From: Maritalea mobilis
GTDB lineage: Bacteria; Pseudomonadota; Alphaproteobacteria; Rhodobacterales; Rhodobacteraceae
Assembly (NCBI RefSeq): GCF_019800885.1
Contig: NZ_JAHVKE010000001.1
Span: 124,001 to 188,000 of the forward strand
DNA: 64,000 nucleotides
Direction: 5' to 3'
Shown here: positions 62,017-64,000 of the stretch, in pieces
How the letters are laid out: every line of letters begins with the position of its first letter
How positions within the stretch are numbered: position 1 is the first letter of the stretch
Program-made: the position numbers and the translations under genes
The notes under the pieces: model-generated
The model's input: only the letters and a program-made list of their open reading frames with translations
The model's database searches: none
Told to the model about the DNA's origin: nothing

Positions 62017-62763
62017 CTAGCGCAGCGTCTCGATCGGCCCCTCGGGGGCGCCGGTGATGAACTGGCGCAGGTACGGGTCCTCGGCGCTGTCCATCTCGGC
62101 CACGGGCCCGTGCCAGCGGATCTTGCCCGCATGCAGCATCGCGACCTTGTCGGCAATGGCGCGGACCGAGCTCATGTCATGGGTGATCGTGATGGTGGTC
62201 GCGCCCATCTCGGCCACGATCTCGCGGATCAGGTCGTTGATCACGCCCGCCATGATCGGATCGAGGCCGGTGGTCGGCTCGTCGAAAAAGATCACCTCCG
62301 GGTCGGCGGCGATGGCGCGGGCAAGGCCCACGCGTTTCTGCATGCCGCCCGAGAGTTCGGCCGGGTGCAGATCGGCCACGTCCGCCCCCAGCCCCACGCG
62401 CGCGAGCTTTTCGACCGCGATGGCACGCGCCTCGGCGCGCGGGCGGCGATCCGGTCCGCGCACCAGGCGAAAGGCCACGTTCTGCCAGACCGTCAGGCTG
62501 TCGAACAGCGCGCCGCCCTGGAACAACATGCCGAAGCGCGCGAGAAACGCCTCGCGCCCCTTGCCGGTCACGTCCTGCCCGTTCAGCGTGATGCTGCCGC
62601 CATCGGGCCGCACCAGCCCGAGGATGCATTTCAGCAGGACGGATTTACCCGTGCCCGAGCCGCCGATCACGACAAGGCTTTCGCCCTTGGGCACCTCCAG
62701 CGTGATGCCGCGCAGCACGGCCTTTGGGCCGAAGGATTTTTCAAGGTCGGTGATCGCGATCAT
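62017..62763 (-). CDS. mlaF: ABC transporter ATP-binding protein MlaF-like
   Basis: A 248-aa ATPase for phospholipid traffic between inner and outer membrane. Walker A GGSGTGKSVLLK, Q-loop LFQGGALFDSLTV (typical for Mla/MCE ATPases), signature ELSGGMQKRVGLARA, Walker B VIFFDEPTTGLDP and H-loop ITHDM are intact. Start ATG overlaps the mlaE stop (ATGA). No MCE-domain (mlaD) gene appears in the window. Confidence 0.94.
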   Translation of the reverse strand: MIAITDLEKSFGPKAVLRGITLEVPKGESLVVIGGSGTGKSVLLKCILGLVRPDGGSITLNGQDVTGKGREAFLARFGMLFQGGALFDSLTVWQNVAFRLVRGPDRRPRAEARAIAVEKLARVGLGADVADLHPAELSGGMQKRVGLARAIAADPEVIFFDEPTTGLDPIMAGVINDLIREIVAEMGATTITITHDMSSVRAIADKVAMLHAGKIRWHGPVAEMDSAEDPYLRQFITGAPEGPIETLR

Positions 62764-63554
62764 GCCCGGAAGAACACCTCCGTCAGCAGGTAGTTCGCCC
62801 CGAGGATTAGGATCGAGGCCGAGACAACCGCCTTGGTCGTCGCCCGGCCCACGCCGCGCGCACCGCGCCCCGAGCCCATGCCGTGATAGCAGCCCATCAC
62901 GGCCACGATGAACCCGAAGGCCGCGCCCTTGATCAGGCCCGAGATCACGTCCCACAACTCAAGGTAATCGGCGGTGTTGTCGAGATAGGTGGCCGCGTCG
63001 AACCCCAGCCGGGTGGTGCCGACGAGGAAGCCGCCGAAGATGCCGATGCTGTCGCCCACGGCCACAAGGACCGGCAGGGTCAGGGTGGCGGCCAGCACGC
63101 GCGGCACGGCGAGGTATTTTATCGGGTTCGTGCTGAGCGTGGTCAGCGCGTCGATCTGTTCGGTCACCTTCATCGTGCCGATTTCGGCCGCGATGGCCGC
63201 CGCGACCCGGCCCGCCACCATCAGCCCGCCAAGGACGGGGCCAAGCTCGCGCGTCATGCCGATGGCCACGATCGAGGGGACGACCGATTCCGCGTTGAAG
63301 CGCGAGCCGCCCGCGTAGATCTGGAGCGCCAGCGCCCCCCCGGTGAAGAGCGCCGTGAGGCCCACGACCGGCAGCGACAGCCAGCCGATATGCAGCAGTT
63401 GCTGGCCCAACTCGCGCAGATACCAGGGCGGGGTCAGGGCGTGGCGCAGGATCTGCAGAACGAAAAGGGTCAGCCGCCCGGTGCCCGCCAGAAGCGCCAG
63501 GGTCGCCCGGCCAAGCACGGCCAGCGGCGCGAGAAGGGCGAGGCCGCCCCCCAT
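62760..63554 (-). CDS. mlaE: MlaE-family permease
   Basis: A 264-aa ABC permease with about five membrane segments. Conserved parts are FTGGALALQIYAGGSRF, VPSIVAIGMTRELGPVLGGLMVAGRVAAAIAAEIGTMKVTEQIDAL in pieces (TRELGPVL, GTMKVTEQIDAL), and CYHGMGSGRGARGVGRATTKAVV with the ending ILGANYLLTEVFF. It pairs with the MlaF-like ATPase to move phospholipid. It starts one base into the alr stop (TGATG), so all three are translationally coupled. Confidence 0.94.
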   Translation of the reverse strand: MGGGLALLAPLAVLGRATLALLAGTGRLTLFVLQILRHALTPPWYLRELGQQLLHIGWLSLPVVGLTALFTGGALALQIYAGGSRFNAESVVPSIVAIGMTRELGPVLGGLMVAGRVAAAIAAEIGTMKVTEQIDALTTLSTNPIKYLAVPRVLAATLTLPVLVAVGDSIGIFGGFLVGTTRLGFDAATYLDNTADYLELWDVISGLIKGAAFGFIVAVMGCYHGMGSGRGARGVGRATTKAVVSASILILGANYLLTEVFFRA

Positions 63555-64000
63555 CAGGCCGCGCGGCCCGTGTAGCGGCCGCTATAGCGGGGCCCGAGCG
63601 AGGTCAGGATCTCGTAGCCGATGGTGCCAGCCGCCTCGGCCAGGTCGTCCACCGTCTGCGTCGGGCAAAGGATATCGAGCGCCTCGGGGATCTCGGGCAG
63701 GTCGGTCACGTCGACGGTCAGCAGGTCCATCGACACGCGGCCTGCCAGCGGGCAGGGTGTATCGCCCCAGAAAAGCCGGGCCTTGCCCGACATGGCGCGG
63801 ATCAGCCCGTCGGCGTAACCGGCCGAGACCGTGGCGATCCGCGTCGGCCGCGTGGCGGTGAAGGTGCAGCCATAGCCGACATGCTCGCCCGGGGCGACCT
63901 CGCGCAGCTGGATTACGGGGAGCGACAGACGCACCACGGGGCTGGCCTCCGCAAAGGGCAGGCCGCCATAGAGGCCGATGCCGGGGCGGGTCAGGTCGAA
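63554..64000 (-). CDS. alr: Alanine racemase, C-terminal part (5' end outside window)
   Basis: Alr makes D-alanine for peptidoglycan with PLP. Only about the last 148 codons are here; the frame is open to the window end, where [13 protein letters not shown] (the RPGIxLYG motif) is read. C-terminal domain motifs seen: [21 protein letters not shown]-like [10 protein letters not shown] with the catalytic region, [13 protein letters not shown] and [11 protein letters not shown]. The stop is at 63554-63556, overlapping the mlaE start by one base. Confidence 0.93.
   Translation of the reverse strand, partial: FDLTRPGIGLYGGLPFAEASPVVRLSLPVIQLREVAPGEHVGYGCTFTATRPTRIATVSAGYADGLIRAMSGKARLFWGDTPCPLAGRVSMDLLTVDVTDLPEIPEALDILCPTQTVDDLAEAAGTIGYEILTSLGPRYSGRYTGRAA

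Overview
The window looks like chromosomal core DNA of a high-GC marine alphaproteobacterium of the Rhodobacterales (Roseobacter group). The evidence is gene content and order: Irr (Fur family) divergent from a fabA...fabB-fabI cluster, a DddL-type DMSP lyase, a pyruvate dehydrogenase E1-beta subunit with its own lipoyl domain, an ftsB-pdhA-pdhB-pdhC order, class I aldolase, a BioY transporter and an alr-mlaE-mlaF string. I see no rRNA, tRNA, CRISPR array, transposase or phage gene. The GC bias makes long false open frames opposite almost every real gene.

Layout. 1-3.6 kb: end of cysE, a secreted HELAH protein, typA and irr. 3.7-7.9 kb: fabA, a small M50-like membrane protein, fabB, fabI and the DMSP lyase dddL. 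7.9-13.1 kb: a Cys-rich membrane protein, an FKBP-type isomerase, an overlapping trio (HAD dehalogenase, alpha/beta hydrolase, threonine/serine dehydratase) and an MFS exporter flanked by inverted repeats. 13.2-18.5 kb: an aromatic or acid-sugar catabolism patch (pcaD with a degenerate pcaB-like gene, zinc alcohol dehydrogenase, enolase-superfamily enzyme, GntR/FCD regulator). 18.6-22 kb: OmpA lipoprotein, Ada-like methyltransferase, nth, PfkB sugar kinase. 22.3-27.5 kb: a probable envelope signalling module (membrane cNMP-binding protein, CHASE2 cyclase, FecR-domain protein, TPR/beta-barrel protein). 27.6-30.6 kb: sulfotransferase and GT14-like glycosyltransferase facing apart, then a HIT protein. 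30.7-36 kb: ABC ATPase, NDUFS6-like zinc protein, polA, DUF2798 protein, rluE-like gene.

36-40.7 kb: ftsB, pdhA, pdhB, pdhC and a CxxC AhpD-like protein, all on the minus strand. 41-52.5 kb: bacterioferritin, then a glycolysis/Calvin-type block (class I fba, pgk, gap1, gap2, tkt) with odd genes between: a 535-aa secreted protein, a 47-aa membrane ORF, a secreted protein with tandem Cys repeats and a DUF808 protein. 52.8-56 kb: coiled-coil protein, zapA, SDR, bioY. 56-64 kb: purF, then a compact minus-strand string alr-mlaE-mlaF-two small membrane proteins-pqiA-like-membrane protein-radA-cvpA.

The features most worth following up are the cNMP/CHASE2/FecR/barrel module, a bacterioferritin with all ferroxidase ligands but Leu in place of the haem Met, a PcaB-like protein without the usual signature loop, LacI-type palindromes shared by pgk, gap1 and gap2, a strong palindrome ahead of pdhA, and several families of intergenic palindromic repeats.
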